This document shows, in pieces, positions 1 through 8,071 of a stretch of 11,171 nt of DNA. This DNA is from Scatosoma sp045658805. Its GTDB lineage: Bacteria > Bacillota > Clostridia > Christensenellales > Borkfalkiaceae. A program made the translations under genes and the position numbers. The stretch's first letter is position 1, and every line of letters starts with the position of its first letter. Location of the stretch: contig JAZOVQ010000096.1 in NCBI GenBank assembly GCA_045658805.1, forward strand, positions 1 through 11,171. Direction: 5' to 3'. Below the pieces are notes generated by a model. That model saw only the letters and a list, made by a program, of their open reading frames with translations, was not told the origin of the DNA and did no database searches.

Positions 1-816
1 CATACTCATGAAAAGCGTTACAATAATTGCCCCGACAACGAATGCACCTGCGCAAAAGACGGTAAAATTGTCGTTAAAGCTGTTCTTTTCCGCATTTATC
101 ATTTTGTAAAGCCCCAAGGAAACGGTGTATTTTTCTCGGTCACTGATAATGGTGTTGACAAAGATAAAATCACACCACGGCGCAATAAAGGAGGTCAGCA
201 CCGTATATACAATAATCGGCTTTGCCATTGGCAAAATGATTTTCCAAAACACCATGGGTTGGCTGGCACCATCCAAAATTGCCGCTTCTTCCATTGCCCG
301 AGGTACGGTGTCGAAAAATCCTTTGCAAATATAATAGGACAACGCCGCGCTCCCCGAATACACCAATACAAGCGCCAACAGCGAATTGGTCAACGCCATT
401 GCTTTTAAAATAAAATATACCGCTATCATACTCATAAAGCCAGGGAACATTCCCAAGACGAGCAATACGTTCATTATTGGTTTGCGAAGCTTAAAGCGCA
501 TTCTTGACAGCGCATAACTGACCATAAGAATAAAAAAGGTAGTAAGCGCGCACGAAGAAGTTGCCACGATAAGGGTGTTGATTAGCCATTTTGTAAAAAT
601 AGTCTCCTCGAACAAGCGCGTAAAATTGCCAAGCCCAAGCTGTAAATTGTCAGGGAAAAGCGTGTTGATTATCCCCGTCGACGGCGTTACACGAAAAGCG
701 GTGTAAACCAAATATAAAATGGGCAATATCCACAACAATCCAAGCACGGACAACAAAGCGTACGTCAGGGCATTTGAAGTCTTTTTTCGTAATTTTGCAA
801 CCATTGCTCTGCTCAT
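1..816 (-). CDS. malG: Maltodextrin ABC transporter permease MalG, 3'-truncated by window edge
   Basis: Inner of the two membrane permeases of a CUT1-type maltose/maltodextrin importer; pairs with MalF in the cytoplasmic membrane. The frame reads 272 codons without a stop and leaves the window, so only about the last 15-25 residues are missing compared with known MalG (about 280-296). Visible parts: a short basic cytoplasmic start (MSRAMVAKLRKK), a first membrane helix near residues 17-40, several further hydrophobic segments, and the EAA loop that docks on the ATPase at residues 177-196 (EEAAILDGAS, then IILP). The start ATG at 816 overlaps the malF stop as ATGA, and an AGGAGG site lies seven bases upstream inside malF, so the two are translationally coupled. 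No MalK-type ATPase is in view; Gram-positives often use a shared MsmX/MalK encoded elsewhere (family knowledge). Confidence 0.93.
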   Translation of the reverse strand, partial: MSRAMVAKLRKKTSNALTYALLSVLGLLWILPILYLVYTAFRVTPSTGIINTLFPDNLQLGLGNFTRLFEETIFTKWLINTLIVATSSCALTTFFILMVSYALSRMRFKLRKPIMNVLLVLGMFPGFMSMIAVYFILKAMALTNSLLALVLVYSGSAALSYYICKGFFDTVPRAMEEAAILDGASQPMVFWKIILPMAKPIIVYTVLTSFIAPWCDFIFVNTIISDREKYTVSLGLYKMINAEKNSFNDNFTVFCAGAFVVGAIIVTLFMSM

Positions 817-2204
817 TGAAATGCCTCCTCGTTCTTCGCTGACGAAGCGCGGTTATAGGTCAATAGCGACAACACAGCGCTGATTACAAAAATGGCAATC
901 CCTATCACCGACGCCACGTTATATTTAGGGTTTTGGTCAACCGTCAAACGATACAGCCACGTAACCAATAAATCGGTCGACTGCGCCTGCGTACCGCCGC
1001 CGTAGTAAACGTTGTTCACGGGGCCGCCGCCCGTCAACAGCCAAATTACGTTGAAATTGTTGATATTCCCCACAAACTGCGTAATGAGGTATGGCGTAGT
1101 GATATGCAGCATATACGGCAGCGTAATATTGAAAAATACCTTTACGGGCGAGGCGCCGTCTATCGTTGCCGCTTCGTAATAATCGGCAGGAATATTCATT
1201 AATATACCCGAACACATCAACAGCGTATACGGCACCCCAATCCATACGTTCACCAAAATAATCATTAAACGCGGAAGCATGGAAAAATAGCGTTGGTCGG
1301 ATAGCCACAGCACGTTTACGCCAAGCAATTTATTTAAAATTCCGTCCCCGTCCAGTATCTTTTGCATCAATAGCAAAGTGACAAACTGCGGTACGGCGAT
1401 TGCCACCACGAAAAGCGTTCTCCATAACGCCTTTAAGCGTATCCCCTTTTTATTGATTAATAACGCCACAATCATTCCTAAAAAATAATTGGTGAACGTA
1501 GCCAAAAACGCCCAAACGAACGTCCAAAGCAATACGCGTAAAAATACGGGCGCAAACCCCGAGCCGCCGTCCGTTATCGAAAACATTGTTCGGAAGTTTG
1601 CCAGCCCCACCCAATCGAACAATTTACCTGGCGGCATGTGCGCGTAATCGTAATTGGTAAAGGCAATTAACACCATAAAAATGAGCGGCATTACCGTAAA
1701 AATTAGCAAGCCGGCGAAGGGCAAAGACAGCAAAGGTATATAAAATTTTTCATTGAAAAATATCCGCGCGTCCTCTTGTAACGTACGCACTCTTTCCCCG
1801 CGCCGCAGGCGTAAATCATTTTCATAGCTACCGCGAATGCACGCCGCCCAAAACGCCAAAAACAGCAGGAAAATAACCAGACTGGCAACTCCATACAGCA
1901 AGATAAGAAAGCTGTTGTCCCCTTTGACTTTTTCGAAAATTTGCAATTCCTCATTCCAATGCTCGCCCGCAAGCTTTGAACCGAGATCCCCCGAAAACAA
2001 ATGCCCTACGTACGCGCCCCCGAACAAAAGCATATATAAAACGAAAGCAACTTCAATAAAAAAATACGCCGTGCCTTTGACTATTTGCCCACGCGCTATT
2101 TGCCCAAACCCCATCAAGGGAAGGGAAAGCCGTGTGCACCACGAACCGTCCTTTAGCGCAAAAAAGAATTTTTTTACCCCGTTCAGGCTTCCCACTTTTC
2201 TCAT
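813..2204 (-). CDS. malF: Maltodextrin ABC transporter permease MalF
   Basis: Membrane permease of the maltose/maltodextrin importer, partner of MalG. The 463 residues begin with the amphipathic N-terminal stretch seen in Firmicute MalF (LMGFGQIARGQIVKG, about residues 30-44), a hydrophobic helix at 45-65, another near 97-122, and the permease core from about 155 on. The EAA loop is at 344-363 (EAATIDGAS, then ITLP). The late motif GTQAQSTDLLVTWLYRLT (404-421) is characteristic of maltodextrin MalF and supports this over a generic sugar permease. Start: ATG 2204 with a strong purine-rich site (GGGAGGGG) five bases upstream. It follows malE by 32 bases and overlaps malG by 4 bases, so malE-malF-malG form one operon. 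The stop is TGA, the only non-TAA stop in the window. Confidence 0.95.
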   Translation of the reverse strand: MRKVGSLNGVKKFFFALKDGSWCTRLSLPLMGFGQIARGQIVKGTAYFFIEVAFVLYMLLFGGAYVGHLFSGDLGSKLAGEHWNEELQIFEKVKGDNSFLILLYGVASLVIFLLFLAFWAACIRGSYENDLRLRRGERVRTLQEDARIFFNEKFYIPLLSLPFAGLLIFTVMPLIFMVLIAFTNYDYAHMPPGKLFDWVGLANFRTMFSITDGGSGFAPVFLRVLLWTFVWAFLATFTNYFLGMIVALLINKKGIRLKALWRTLFVVAIAVPQFVTLLLMQKILDGDGILNKLLGVNVLWLSDQRYFSMLPRLMIILVNVWIGVPYTLLMCSGILMNIPADYYEAATIDGASPVKVFFNITLPYMLHITTPYLITQFVGNINNFNVIWLLTGGGPVNNVYYGGGTQAQSTDLLVTWLYRLTVDQNPKYNVASVIGIAIFVISAVLSLLTYNRASSAKNEEAFQ

Positions 2205-2236
2205 TCCTTCCCCTCCCTTTTCTTTCCTGAAAATGT

Positions 2237-3493
2237 TTATTTCACCGTCTTTTCAATGGCATTTACGCAGGCTTTTAACTGCGCCGTTAAATCGAAATTG
2301 CCGCTTTGCGCGCCCGTTACCATTGCCGAACCCAAGCCTTCCATGGGCAGCCATAAGGTGGACGGCACACTCTTTTGCGTTTTACTGTGTTGCAGTTGCT
2401 CGGTGATTGCTTTTGCGCAAACGTCCGCTTGCACGCGCTCATCCGCCCTTGCCGTTACGTCCGTAGGCACAAAGCCCCGAGCCTCGAAATGCTTAATTTG
2501 GTTTTCTCTATTGGTGTAAAATTCCGCAAAGTCCATAGCGTCCGTTTTGTTTTTGGAATAATTATTCACACCCATTGCCTTATACCCAGCAAAGGATACC
2601 AATTGCACCTGTTCTTCCCCCGCCTTGCCTTTGTTAAGGGTATACGTCGGCAATTTTGCCGCAGCAAAATTCTCACCCAAATACCCCTTTATCGTTTCCT
2701 TATTCCAAATCCCCGATACCGCGGCGATAATAGAGCCGTCGTTAAAGCCTGCCGCTATCTTCGAATCGTTTGCATCCGCTTTTACTCGACCGTCTTTCAC
2801 GTACGCCCACATAGCTTCCGTCACCGCTACCCCCGTTTCGTTATCAAAATTGCAATCAATGGCCGTTTCCGCAAGGTGTTCATCATACGTCACCTCATAC
2901 CCCAACCCCTTTCCAAAATAAAAGGAAGTGGTATACCAACCGTCCGTCATAGGAAAGGCAAATTGCTTTCCGTCCACGCATTTTGATAAAATTCCGTCTA
3001 CGCTTTTTACGTCCTCATTTGTCAACGCCGACTTGTTATAATACAAAAAGAAAGTGTTGTCCGTATACGGCATTCCGTAAACGCCCTCGGCGCCTTTGAC
3101 CGTAGCCGTCACCGAATCCATAGCCCCTTCGGAATTTGCCGCCGCTACTCTTGCCAATCTGTCCCCAGCGATACGCGCAAGCGCGTCCCCATTGATAAGT
3201 TTACTCGTTTGGTCGTTGACAAACGAATAGACGTCCGCCGCATTTTCCACGTCGTTCAGAACTCTTGTCGCAACGTCGTTTTCCCCTTGAATATCAATAA
3301 CGATACGATAATTTTTATCTGGGTGTTTTTCCTTAAATTCTTCCGCGACCATCGTCGCAAACGCTTTATCCGCTTCGGATACCCAAACCGTCAGTTTTGT
3401 TTCCTGCGACATATCCTTACCCTTACAGCCCGTAAAGGTAAACGCCGTACAAAGCGCCGCCACGCCGCAAAATACTTTCGCCGTTTTTCTCAT
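2237..3493 (-). CDS. malE: Maltose/maltodextrin-binding lipoprotein (MalE-like)
   Basis: Extracellular substrate-binding protein that delivers maltodextrins to MalF/MalG. The 418-residue product starts with a lipoprotein signal peptide: MRKTAK, a hydrophobic core, then lipobox FTGC with the lipidated Cys at residue 23, so it is predicted to be tethered to the outer face of the membrane. The mature part opens with KLTVWVSEADKAFATMVAEE, the typical start of the MalE fold (extracellular solute-binding family 1). I chose ATG 3493 because AAGGAGGGG sits directly upstream; the frame stays open to a TTG at 3553, but that would put 20 charged residues before the signal peptide. First gene of the importer operon. 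Assignment as maltodextrin-specific rests largely on the neighbouring malF/malG and malQ; a related oligosaccharide cannot be excluded. Confidence 0.92.
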   Translation of the reverse strand: MRKTAKVFCGVAALCTAFTFTGCKGKDMSQETKLTVWVSEADKAFATMVAEEFKEKHPDKNYRIVIDIQGENDVATRVLNDVENAADVYSFVNDQTSKLINGDALARIAGDRLARVAAANSEGAMDSVTATVKGAEGVYGMPYTDNTFFLYYNKSALTNEDVKSVDGILSKCVDGKQFAFPMTDGWYTTSFYFGKGLGYEVTYDEHLAETAIDCNFDNETGVAVTEAMWAYVKDGRVKADANDSKIAAGFNDGSIIAAVSGIWNKETIKGYLGENFAAAKLPTYTLNKGKAGEEQVQLVSFAGYKAMGVNNYSKNKTDAMDFAEFYTNRENQIKHFEARGFVPTDVTARADERVQADVCAKAITEQLQHSKTQKSVPSTLWLPMEGLGSAMVTGAQSGNFDLTAQLKACVNAIEKTVK

Positions 3494-3570
3494 TGTCCCC
3501 TCCTTACACCGATATTTTCGGTTTTCTTTTCTCTTAGTGTTTAGTTTCCGCAAGCTTTTTATGCATAAAT
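3494..3570 (-). promoter_or_regulatory. malE leader and probable control region
   Basis: This 77-base stretch between the malQ terminator and malE must hold the malEFG control elements if the operon is transcribed separately. It contains the Shine-Dalgarno AAGGAGGGG next to the start, a 15-base imperfect palindrome at 3508-3522 (ACCGA, five bases, TCGGT) just upstream of it, and a perfect 12-base palindrome TTTATGCATAAA at 3558-3569. I could not find a convincing -35/-10 pair, so the promoter may need an activator, or the palindromes may be operators. The regulator is not encoded in this window. What is seen is the symmetry; the role is inference. Confidence 0.35.
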
Positions 3571-3617
3571 AAAAAAAATCTCCCCGACCAAAATCGGAGA
3601 GAAATAATTTTTATGCA
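3556..3617. repeat. Ten-base direct repeat flanking the malQ terminator
   Basis: TTTTTATGCA occurs at 3556-3565 and again at 3608-3617, on either side of the terminator hairpin, 52 bases apart (about five helical turns). The left copy runs into the palindrome TTTATGCATAAA. It may be a pair of regulator half-sites for the maltodextrin operon or chance in AT-rich sequence; no family-specific motif is recognised. Confidence 0.3.
3571..3601 (-). terminator. Rho-independent terminator after malQ
   Basis: On the minus strand an 8-base-pair stem (CTCTCCGA paired with TCGGGGAG, one G-U pair; arms 3594-3601 and 3580-3587) closes a six-base loop and is followed by ATTTTTTTTA. It lies 31 bases past the malQ stop and separates malQ from malEFG transcription. 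The paired arms and U-tract make this a standard intrinsic terminator. Confidence 0.88.
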
Positions 3618-3632
3618 ATTGAATAGAAGTGA

Positions 3633-5153
3633 TTATCTATCGTATTCCTCGGTTAAGGCTTTCAACCACGCCGCCTTGCGGATACCAAAATCCCGTTCGG
3701 TAAAACGAAAAGTCCAATTTTGATTAGATACCGTAGAGGGTGCGTTGAGGCGCGCTTCTTCCCCAAGGAACAATACGTCGTGCATAGGCACGATTACCGT
3801 GTCCGCTTTAGAGGCAAACAGCAAAGCGATAATGCTTGCGCATTCTTCTTCCACCGTTTCCGTCACGTAGGCAACGTCCGCCTTTAAACATTCGTCCTCA
3901 AGGGCGGTTTCAAAGCTTTTACGTTCCGCTTTTTCCATAGACGTGATAAACGAACGCAAGGTATCATTATCGTGCGTGCCCGTATACGCCACACAAGCAC
4001 TATCGGTATATTGCGAAGGCAAATATTCGTTTTCGGGGTTACCGTCAAACGCAAATTCAAACACTTTCATGCCGGGATAGCCCGTTTCTTGCAACAAAGT
4101 GCGCACGCCGTCGTCAATAACGCCCACATCTTCTGCAACGATAGATGCGTCCTTGAAATCTTTAAAAAGTTGCGATTTTGGACCGTCAAGCCATTCGCCC
4201 TCTTTCGCTGTTTCCGCGTCCGCAGGAATAGCAAAAAAACGATCGAACGCGCGGAAATGGTCAATACGAATACAATCGAACAAGGAAAACGCATAATGGA
4301 AACGTTCCTTCCACCAAGCGTAACCGTCTTCTTTCATTTTATCCCAATCGTACAGCGGATTGCCCCAAAATTGTCCGTCCTCAGAAAACGCGTCAGGCGG
4401 TACGCCTGCCAACAAGGACAAATTCCCCTCGCCGTCCAGCATAAACAATTGCTTGCGATATTTCCACGTTTCCACACTGTCAAACGCCACGTATATGGGC
4501 ATATCCCCCATAATTTCAATATCGCGTTCATGCGCGTATGCACGCAAAGCATTCCATTGTTTTAAGAAGATATATTGCGTAAATTGCCAAAAATCAATTT
4601 GTTCTTTGTGCGCGTTTGCGTACACCGTCAACGCGTCTTGGTCAGCGCTTTTATACGGCTCGTCCCATTCGTTCCAAGGACGATAGGAAAACTGCGCTTT
4701 CAAGGTCATAAACAAAGCAAAATCGGCATACTTCCCCTTTTCTAAAAAGGCAAGCCAATCCTTATCCGTCTTGTCAAAACGAGCAAACGCCTTTTTTAAA
4801 ACTTCCGCTTTATACGCAAACAGCCTGCCATAATCAACGCGGCGCTCGTCGTCGCTCCAAACCACGTCCGTATATTCCTGCGCGTACAACAATCCGTCTT
4901 TTACCAACAAGGCAAAATCAATAAAATAGAAGTTGAGCGCGTCCGAGGAGCAGGATTGATAAGGACTGTCACCATACCCCGTCGGCAACAACGGCAAAAC
5001 CTGCCAAAGCTTTATCCCTGCAGTGTGCAGCCAATCCAAAAAGGCGTATGCGCCTGCGCCGAGCGTGCCAATACCGCAATCGGACGGCAAGGACGATACG
5101 GGCATCAAAACCCCTGCTTTGCGCGTCTTGGTTGTTTGTTTCATATTCTCCAT
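3633..5153 (-). CDS. malQ: 4-alpha-glucanotransferase (amylomaltase, GH77)
   Basis: Cytoplasmic disproportionating enzyme: moves glucan segments between maltodextrins, releasing glucose and longer chains for phosphorolysis. The product is about 506 residues, normal for bacterial GH77. Conserved landmarks are GVLMPVSSLPSDCGIGTLG near the N terminus, LLPTGYGDSPYQSCSSDALN, GDMPIYVAFDS, and the three catalytic acids: nucleophile Asp298 in RIDHFR, acid/base Glu341 in VAEDVG, and stabilising Asp395 in GTHDND. I prefer ATG 5153 because GTGGAG lies six bases upstream; a GTG at 5165 and an ATG at 5144 are in frame. It is 58 bases after the M50 protease gene with no convincing promoter between, so it is probably read through from that operon, and it ends at the terminator beside the malE leader. 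It completes the maltodextrin pathway with malEFG. Confidence 0.96.
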   Translation of the reverse strand: MENMKQTTKTRKAGVLMPVSSLPSDCGIGTLGAGAYAFLDWLHTAGIKLWQVLPLLPTGYGDSPYQSCSSDALNFYFIDFALLVKDGLLYAQEYTDVVWSDDERRVDYGRLFAYKAEVLKKAFARFDKTDKDWLAFLEKGKYADFALFMTLKAQFSYRPWNEWDEPYKSADQDALTVYANAHKEQIDFWQFTQYIFLKQWNALRAYAHERDIEIMGDMPIYVAFDSVETWKYRKQLFMLDGEGNLSLLAGVPPDAFSEDGQFWGNPLYDWDKMKEDGYAWWKERFHYAFSLFDCIRIDHFRAFDRFFAIPADAETAKEGEWLDGPKSQLFKDFKDASIVAEDVGVIDDGVRTLLQETGYPGMKVFEFAFDGNPENEYLPSQYTDSACVAYTGTHDNDTLRSFITSMEKAERKSFETALEDECLKADVAYVTETVEEECASIIALLFASKADTVIVPMHDVLFLGEEARLNAPSTVSNQNWTFRFTERDFGIRKAAWLKALTEEYDR

Positions 5154-5211
5154 TTTTAACTCCACTTATCTTTACGATACTTCTTCTTAAGTGTTGCCAA
5201 TCTTTTCAATT

Positions 5212-6282
5212 TTATACAGAAAGAATACGCGAAAGTAAAATTTTCTCAAATTTTTTCACGCCAAGGTAGCGTTCCGTAGACATTGCTTCTTCCGCTTGTT
5301 GCAACAGCGGTTGCAACGCATCCTGCTTGCCTGCCGCTTTAGAAAACGCCGCCAAAATACGTTTCGCCGTCACCGAATTGCTTTGTAAAAATTCCTTGCA
5401 AAGCCGTCCGCTGTCCTCCGCCTGCTCGATATTGCCAAGCAACGAATGCATATAGACAAGCTCCGCCGCAATGCGCTCGGTTTCATAATCGGATAAATAA
5501 GCTTGCGCCTGCGCCAAACGATTGAGCGCGTCCGCCGCTTTTTCCATTTCGTTTTTCTCAAGATAATAACGATAACGCAAATCTTGCATCACCGCAAACA
5601 ACGGCTCGTCCTCGCAAAGCTGTGGCAAATCAAAATACAATGCTTCGTCAATCTCCGCATAGCTTTCGCCTTGATATAATCGTCCTTGAATTTCCATAGC
5701 GGAAAGCATTACCTTTTCCGCGCCCTGCTTTTTGCGTATCCCTGCATATACCGCCATATCCGTTTTTCCGCTTGCATATTCGCAGGGCAGTACGTTTAAA
5801 AGGAACAAGTACGCCGCATATGGAAGCATCGAAAGCGTGAGATATTTCGGCGTATTCCAACGCCATACAACAACGCAAGCAATGCCGATAAGCACCAACA
5901 GCACTACGCTAAAAAGCAAGCCACCAAGGGTATATTTTGCCGCGCGGCGCGGCATATCTTCCCCCGATTTCGGAATGATTTGCGTTTGATCCGCCGCAAA
6001 GGGCGAAGCCAAACCCAAACGCAGTTTATTGCCGTTACGAGTGAGCGTAAAACAGAAAAATTTTGTGTATACAAGCTCCATTTTCGCGCTACGCGCCAAC
6101 GCAACGTGACCAAGCTCGTGAAAGGTAGGTGCCAACAAAAAGGAAAGGAAAAGCCCAATCAAACAGCCGATTGTAGGCATAATCCCTGCGCGCCACGCAA
6201 ACGCAAACACGGTGATAATGCCTGCCAGCAAACCCACCGCGCACAATATAGCGTATATTTGCGTAAAAATTCTCCTTTTCAT
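5212..6282 (-). CDS. M50-type (site-2 protease-like) membrane metalloprotease with helical C-terminal domain
   Basis: Predicted intramembrane zinc protease of about 356 residues. Two N-terminal membrane helices (roughly 9-30 and 34-54) lead into the zinc motif HELGH at 55-59. Further hydrophobic segments at about 118-140 and 150-166 precede the second metal-binding region N163-VLP-CEYASGKTD175, where Asp175 is the expected third zinc ligand, as in the NxxP...D motif of M50 peptidases. Residues 180-356 are soluble, rich in Ala, Leu and Glu and look like stacked helical hairpins (TPR-like); I see no PDZ or CBS domain, unlike RseP/RasP or SpoIVFB. Start: ATG 6282 with GGGGTG upstream; a TTG four codons earlier is less likely. 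It begins 18 bases after the ppx stop, so it belongs to that operon. Substrate unknown; the sporulation/division context suggests cleavage of a membrane-bound regulator, which is inference. Confidence 0.82.
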   Translation of the reverse strand: MKRRIFTQIYAILCAVGLLAGIITVFAFAWRAGIMPTIGCLIGLFLSFLLAPTFHELGHVALARSAKMELVYTKFFCFTLTRNGNKLRLGLASPFAADQTQIIPKSGEDMPRRAAKYTLGGLLFSVVLLVLIGIACVVVWRWNTPKYLTLSMLPYAAYLFLLNVLPCEYASGKTDMAVYAGIRKKQGAEKVMLSAMEIQGRLYQGESYAEIDEALYFDLPQLCEDEPLFAVMQDLRYRYYLEKNEMEKAADALNRLAQAQAYLSDYETERIAAELVYMHSLLGNIEQAEDSGRLCKEFLQSNSVTAKRILAAFSKAAGKQDALQPLLQQAEEAMSTERYLGVKKFEKILLSRILSV

Positions 6283-6300
6283 AATGCACCCCAAGTTTTT

Positions 6301-7167
6301 TTATTGCATATAGCCGTGTTTTACGGCATACCCTTCCAAATTATCCCTATCGCTAACTGTCAGCGTTTGGATATCAAATTGCTTCATAACCGTAGCAAGC
6401 AACACCGCGCCGCCCGTCAAAACGTCCGCACGCCCTTTAGGCATACAGGGCAACGCCGCAATTTCTTCCACCGACATCGACAACAATTTATCCGCCATCT
6501 CCGACATTTGCGCCTGCGTAATAACAGCGCCCGTAATCTTTGCCGAATCGTACGTTTGCAAGCCCAACACCTGTGCCGCTAACGTGGTTGCCGTACCGCC
6601 GATTGCCCATAAATTGTTAACCGCAGGCAAATTGCCAAATTCAGCAATTTTCGCCTTGCAGGTTTCTTCCAGCGACGTCTTTTCACGTCCGCACATATCT
6701 TTCAAGCGCACTACGCCGATACCAATGCTTTTCTTATAAGACATTTCGCCGTCTTTTTTAATTACGATTTCCGTGCTTGCGCCACCAACGTCAATTACGC
6801 CGCCGTCCGCATTGCCAAGCGCGCCCAAAATACCAATTTCCGCTTCCTCTTCCCCAGAAATAACTTCTACGTGAAGTCCGCACAACTGCTTGACTGCTTG
6901 TACAAAATCAGAGCCGTTTTCCGCCGCGCGCACAGCCGCCGTCGCAAAAGCATACACCGCTTCGGCATTTTCCGCTTTCGCCTGCGCGTAGAATTCCGCA
7001 ACCGCCTGCGCTGAACGTTGGATAGCTTCCTGCTTCAAACGAGGAATTTGCGCAATCCCCTCGCCCAGCCTGGTTGTATTTAATCTCTTATATAAAACTT
7101 TTCCGTCCGCCACGAACATGAGGCGAACGGAATTCGAGCCGATGTCTATCACGGCAAATTTTTTCAT
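6301..7167 (-). CDS. ppx: Ppx/GppA-family phosphatase, short form
   Basis: Hydrolase of inorganic polyphosphate or of pppGpp; the family has both activities and sequence alone does not decide. The 288 residues carry the ASKHA-fold signatures in order: FAVIDIGSNSVRL (4-16), RLGEG (33-37), FATAAVRAAENG (74-85), ISGEEEAEIG with the catalytic Glu region (103-112), DVGGASTEI (126-134), IGIGVVRLKD (148-157), IGGTATTLAA (189-198) and the closing VSDRDNLEGYA (271-281). It ends there, so it lacks the C-terminal HD-like domain of the roughly 500-residue E. coli enzymes; short two-domain forms are common in Clostridia. AAGGAG lies nine bases before ATG 7167, inside the end of divIC, with only four bases between the genes. 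Placement after divIC is a familiar clostridial arrangement. Confidence 0.93.
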   Translation of the reverse strand: MKKFAVIDIGSNSVRLMFVADGKVLYKRLNTTRLGEGIAQIPRLKQEAIQRSAQAVAEFYAQAKAENAEAVYAFATAAVRAAENGSDFVQAVKQLCGLHVEVISGEEEAEIGILGALGNADGGVIDVGGASTEIVIKKDGEMSYKKSIGIGVVRLKDMCGREKTSLEETCKAKIAEFGNLPAVNNLWAIGGTATTLAAQVLGLQTYDSAKITGAVITQAQMSEMADKLLSMSVEEIAALPCMPKGRADVLTGGAVLLATVMKQFDIQTLTVSDRDNLEGYAVKHGYMQ

Positions 7168-7171
7168 TTAA

Positions 7172-7438
7172 TTATTCTCCTTGTTGTGCGTCTACCCAAC
7201 CTTTTTGAATCAAAAGCCAATCTTTACCAAGCTCCGATTCGTAGAACGCCAACGTGTTTTCATTTTTCTCAATTTCTTGTTCCAGCTGTACAATTTCCGT
7301 TTCTAAAGTTTCCACTTTGCTGTTCAAATTGGCAATGGTAATCCATTGATAAATCAAATAGCCAAGCAAACAAACAAGAAAAATGGTAGCCGCCGATACA
7401 GCCGCTGCAATTATTCTCCTTAATTTATCTTGTGTCAT
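7172..7438 (-). CDS. divIC: Septum formation initiator DivIC (FtsB-like)
   Basis: Small single-pass division protein that in Gram-positives joins FtsL and DivIB at the septum. The 88-residue product has the family architecture: a short cytoplasmic N terminus (MTQDKLRR), a membrane helix at about 9-30, then an extracytoplasmic coiled coil at about 37-62 with hydrophobic heptad positions L38, L45, I49, L52 and I56, and a short tail with LAFYESELGKD. It lies right after yabQ, overlapping it by 14 bases, matching the yabP-yabQ-divIC order known from Bacillus and Clostridia, which supports the name more than the sequence alone. ATG 7438 is preferred over an in-frame GTG at 7453, whose GTGGGGGAA then serves as the ribosome site. 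Confidence 0.87.
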   Translation of the reverse strand: MTQDKLRRIIAAAVSAATIFLVCLLGYLIYQWITIANLNSKVETLETEIVQLEQEIEKNENTLAFYESELGKDWLLIQKGWVDAQQGE

Positions 7439-7817
7439 AATCTTTTCCCCCACTTTGAGAGTTTTTTCTTGACTTTTTAAATCTTTTGCCAGCTTTTATT
7501 ATAGCATTATACCATATATTTTCAAAAATTGCAAGTATTCTACGCAAAGTTTTTAAATATATTGCTCCACCAACGGCATATCCTACAATCATATATACCC
7601 TAAAATTGGGGAATTGAAGCATAACCGCCAAAAATACACAAAAAACCGAAAAGGTTAAAAAGTACAGTATGTCAATAACCGAGCCAAGCGTTTTTCGCTT
7701 ATCTTGTCCACAACCGCAAAGCCGTCGCACAAGCCGAAACGGCTCGTATAACAACCCTCCGACAAAGCCTACCCCAACACACAAACAAAAAACGGAAAAT
7801 TGATTTTGCGAATCCAT
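7425..7817 (-). CDS. yabQ: Spore cortex biosynthesis protein YabQ
   Basis: Membrane protein needed for spore cortex formation in Bacillus subtilis, acting in the mother cell at the outer forespore membrane (family knowledge). The 130 residues show three hydrophobic segments (about 7-24, 46-66 and 72-92), the family-like YEPFRLVRRL after the first helix, and a very basic C-terminal tail (KAGKRFKKSRKNSQ). The start ATG 7817 is two bases after the yabP stop; the frame runs further upstream into yabP DNA, but that part is an out-of-frame shadow. No clear Shine-Dalgarno is visible, so translation is probably coupled to yabP. It overlaps divIC by 14 bases. Identity rests on hydrophobic pattern, the motif and the yabP-yabQ-divIC order. 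Confidence 0.88.
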   Translation of the reverse strand: MDSQNQFSVFCLCVGVGFVGGLLYEPFRLVRRLCGCGQDKRKTLGSVIDILYFLTFSVFCVFLAVMLQFPNFRVYMIVGYAVGGAIYLKTLRRILAIFENIWYNAIIKAGKRFKKSRKNSQSGGKDYDTR

Positions 7818-7819
7818 TT

Positions 7820-8071
7820 TTATTTGAATATCTTGGAAACTATGCTTTTGCCGCCGTAGGAGATCCCCACAATGGAGCCCTCCGCGGTAAAGACGCCGTT
7901 TGCTTTGGAAAAGCCAACAATTTTTAAACCCGTACCAAGCGCAATCAATCGCTCGCCCGACGTTAAAACCAAAGTGATTTTTGCTTCCGAAAAAGAGGAA
8001 ACGCAATCGACACCGCTAACCGATAAACTTTTTCTTTCTTCAATGATAATCGAATGTTTACTTTCTTGCAT
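7820..8071 (-). CDS. yabP: Sporulation protein YabP
   Basis: Small soluble sporulation protein, 83 residues, a partner of YabQ in spore coat/cortex assembly and under sigma-E control in Bacillus subtilis. The sequence has the YabP pattern: a His-containing start (MQESKHSIIIEERKSLSVSGV), then alternating beta strands FSEAKITLVLTSGERLIALG and GLKIVGFSKANGVFTAEGSI with the terminal GISYGG. A stop codon two codons upstream fixes ATG 8071 as the first possible ATG. No good Shine-Dalgarno is present; a hairpin covers the start codon (8068-8085). It lies 31 bases after the ttcA stop and 2 bases before yabQ. The family is present only in endospore formers, so it is good evidence that the host sporulates. 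Confidence 0.9.
   Translation of the reverse strand: MQESKHSIIIEERKSLSVSGVDCVSSFSEAKITLVLTSGERLIALGTGLKIVGFSKANGVFTAEGSIVGISYGGKSIVSKIFK

Noticed and set aside
3494..3553. N-terminal extension of MalE to a TTG at 3553
   Set aside because: It would put charged residues before a clear lipoprotein signal peptide, and the strong Shine-Dalgarno points to ATG 3493.
3972..4565. Plus-strand open frame opposite malQ
   Set aside because: It lies fully inside a well-supported gene on the other strand, with no motif or ribosome site; other plus-strand frames opposite malE, the M50 gene and the helicase are rejected for the same reason.
7818..8006. Upstream extension of YabQ through yabP
   Set aside because: The added residues are an out-of-frame reading of yabP; the YabQ-like sequence begins at ATG 7817, two bases past the yabP stop.
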